From DATKIY01 sp035543875 (GTDB lineage Bacteria > Actinomycetota > Actinomycetes > JAHEKZ01): a stretch of 7,153 nt of DNA. The notes under the pieces are model-generated. The model made no database searches. It was not told the DNA's origin and was given only the letters and a program-made list of their open reading frames with translations. Of this stretch, positions 5,899 through 7,153 are shown one piece after another. The DNA is taken from positions 1-7,153 of the forward strand of contig DATKIY010000292.1 in NCBI GenBank assembly GCA_035543875.1, given 5' to 3'. The position numbers were made by a program, and so were the translations under genes. Numbering within the stretch: the first letter of the stretch is position 1; each line of letters begins with the position of its first letter.

Positions 5899-7153
5899 GT
5901 GACCGACTTTCCGTGGTTGACGACGCTCGGCGTGCTGCCGCTCGTGGGTGCGCTAGTTGTCGCCGTGCTGCCACGCGGCCGCGAGCTACTGGCCAAGCAG
6001 ATCGCGCTGGGCGTGTCACTACTCGTCATGGCCCTCACCGTCGCCATGGCCCTCCAGTTCGATGCGAACGCTGACGCCACGTTCCAGTTCGTCGAGAATG
6101 TTCCCTGGATCGAACGCTTCGGGATTAACTACGGGTTGGGCATAGATGGCATCGCACTCGTCCTGATTGCTATGGCCGTAGTGCTCGTTCCCATCGTGAT
6201 CCTGGCTGGCTGGCACGACGCCGACGAGAACGCACGACACCGGGTGCAGACCTACTTTGCGCTCATCCTGGCTCTCGAAAGCTGCATCATTTATGTCTTC
6301 GCGGCCACCGACCTCTTCTTGTTCTATGTGGCGTTCGAAGTCATGCTCTTCCCGGTCTACTTCCTGATTGGAATGTTTGGGCGCGGTCAACGCACCTACG
6401 CAGCAGTCAAGTTCCTGCTGTACAGCCTTTTCGGTGGACTGCTGCTCCTGGCCGCACTGATTGGCCTGTACGTGGTATCGATCCGTGAGCTTGGCCACGG
6501 CACGTTCGACTGGTCACTGCTGGCAGGCATGCCCATTGATGCGGGAACGCAGAAGATGTTGTTTGCGGGGTTCTTCTTTGCGCTCGCCGTGAAGGCGCCG
6601 ATGGTTCCCGTGCATACCTGGCTCCCCGATGCGACGGCTTCTGCCACGCCGGCGACGTCAACGCTCCTGGTCGGAGTGCTGGACAAGGTCGGAACATTTG
6701 CAATGTTGCGGCTATGTCTGCCCATCTTCCCGGATGCCTCGCAGTGGGCAGCCCCCTTTGTTATCACCCTGGCCGTCGTCAGCATCGTCTACGGCGCTCT
6801 GGTGGCGATCGGTCAAAGCGATATGAGCCGACTGATTGCTTACACGTCGATTTCTCACTTCGGTTTCATCGTCCTCGGAATCTTTGCCTTCACCCTGATT
6901 GGCGATTCCGGATCGACCGTTTACATGGTGGCTCACGGACTGTCGACGGCTGCGCTGTTCTTGGTGCTTGGCTTCTTGGCGAGTCGACGCGGCTCCCAGC
7001 TGATCGCTGCCTATGGCGGAGTTCAGCGAGTGGCGCCACTGCTGGCTGGGTTCATGCTCTTCGCCGGACTTTCCAGTTTGGCCATGCCTGGTATGGCTAG
7101 CTTCGTCGGCGAGCTGACGGTGCTGATTGGTAGCTACCAGCGGTGGCCGGTCG
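5899..7153 (+). CDS. nuoM: NADH-quinone oxidoreductase subunit M (antiporter-like proton pump), 3' end outside window
   Basis: NuoM (ND4 homologue) is the central antiporter-like proton pump of the membrane arm, next to NuoL. The frame is open from GTG 5899 to the right edge, giving 418 codons. Family members are about 500 residues, so roughly the last 100 are missing. The four charged residues known to matter in E. coli are present at matching places: Glu147 in FYVAFEVMLFPVY, Lys232 in ALAVKAPMVPVHTWLPDA, Lys263 in GVLDKVGTFAMLR, and Glu405 in ASFVGEL. SRLIAYTSISHFGFIVLG (from 6829) is a further family signature. The ATPATS-DKVGTF segment resembles actinobacterial NuoM as I remember it. The GTG lies one base after the nuoL stop (TGACGTG) with GGTGAGG at 5885-5891, a good site at 7-base spacing. 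I read the frame codon by codon and saw no stop or frameshift. Confidence 0.96.
   Translation, partial: MTDFPWLTTLGVLPLVGALVVAVLPRGRELLAKQIALGVSLLVMALTVAMALQFDANADATFQFVENVPWIERFGINYGLGIDGIALVLIAMAVVLVPIVILAGWHDADENARHRVQTYFALILALESCIIYVFAATDLFLFYVAFEVMLFPVYFLIGMFGRGQRTYAAVKFLLYSLFGGLLLLAALIGLYVVSIRELGHGTFDWSLLAGMPIDAGTQKMLFAGFFFALAVKAPMVPVHTWLPDATASATPATSTLLVGVLDKVGTFAMLRLCLPIFPDASQWAAPFVITLAVVSIVYGALVAIGQSDMSRLIAYTSISHFGFIVLGIFAFTLIGDSGSTVYMVAHGLSTAALFLVLGFLASRRGSQLIAAYGGVQRVAPLLAGFMLFAGLSSLAMPGMASFVGELTVLIGSYQRWPV

Overview
The window is an interior slice of a type I NADH dehydrogenase (respiratory complex I, NDH-1) operon. All seven protein genes lie on the + strand in the canonical order nuoG-nuoH-nuoI-nuoJ-nuoK-nuoL-nuoM. 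nuoG is cut by the left edge (only its C-terminal 329 codons are present) and nuoM by the right edge (418 codons present). nuoA-F would be expected to the left, and the rest of nuoM plus nuoN to the right. There are no RNA genes, mobile elements, CRISPR arrays or convincing terminators, and no stretch without genes longer than 66 bases.

The organism is most likely a moderately GC-rich member of the Actinomycetota. This rests on remembered family features rather than a search. NuoH and NuoJ carry long C-terminal tails, the NuoJ tail with a KTQREL/GVYARHNAVD-type motif. NuoL has the LQAWLGDAM variant of the usual WLPDAM motif, NuoM has an ATPATS...DKVGTF segment, and NuoG has a WVPRRAGERG motif. 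GTG starts and strong third-position G/C use fit. A genus cannot be named.

Layout: 1-991 nuoG (partial); 988-2301 nuoH; 2294-2830 nuoI; 2827-3603 nuoJ; 3600-3899 nuoK; 3900-3965 a 66-base gap; 3966-5897 nuoL; 5899-7153 nuoM (partial). Five of the six junctions are overlaps (ATGA, GTGA, 8 bases) or a single-base gap, so the genes look co-transcribed and translationally coupled. NuoG and NuoI belong to the hydrophilic arm that carries electrons from NADH along Fe-S clusters. NuoH forms most of the quinone chamber. NuoJ and NuoK link it to the antiporter-like pumps NuoM and NuoL. The key charged membrane residues of NuoK, NuoL and NuoM are present, so the complex looks able to pump protons.

The one unexplained spot is the nuoK/nuoL junction. 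It holds a 21-codon micro-ORF whose stop overlaps the annotated nuoL ATG, followed by a perfect 9-bp hairpin over nuoL codons 7-14. The 3' arm of that hairpin contains a Shine-Dalgarno-like GGTGAG placed to serve an alternative GTG start at 4011. A second, imperfect hairpin lies at the 3' end of nuoK. This may be local translational control of NuoL or only a start-site ambiguity. Otherwise the window is conserved housekeeping respiration, and I saw no novel system in it.
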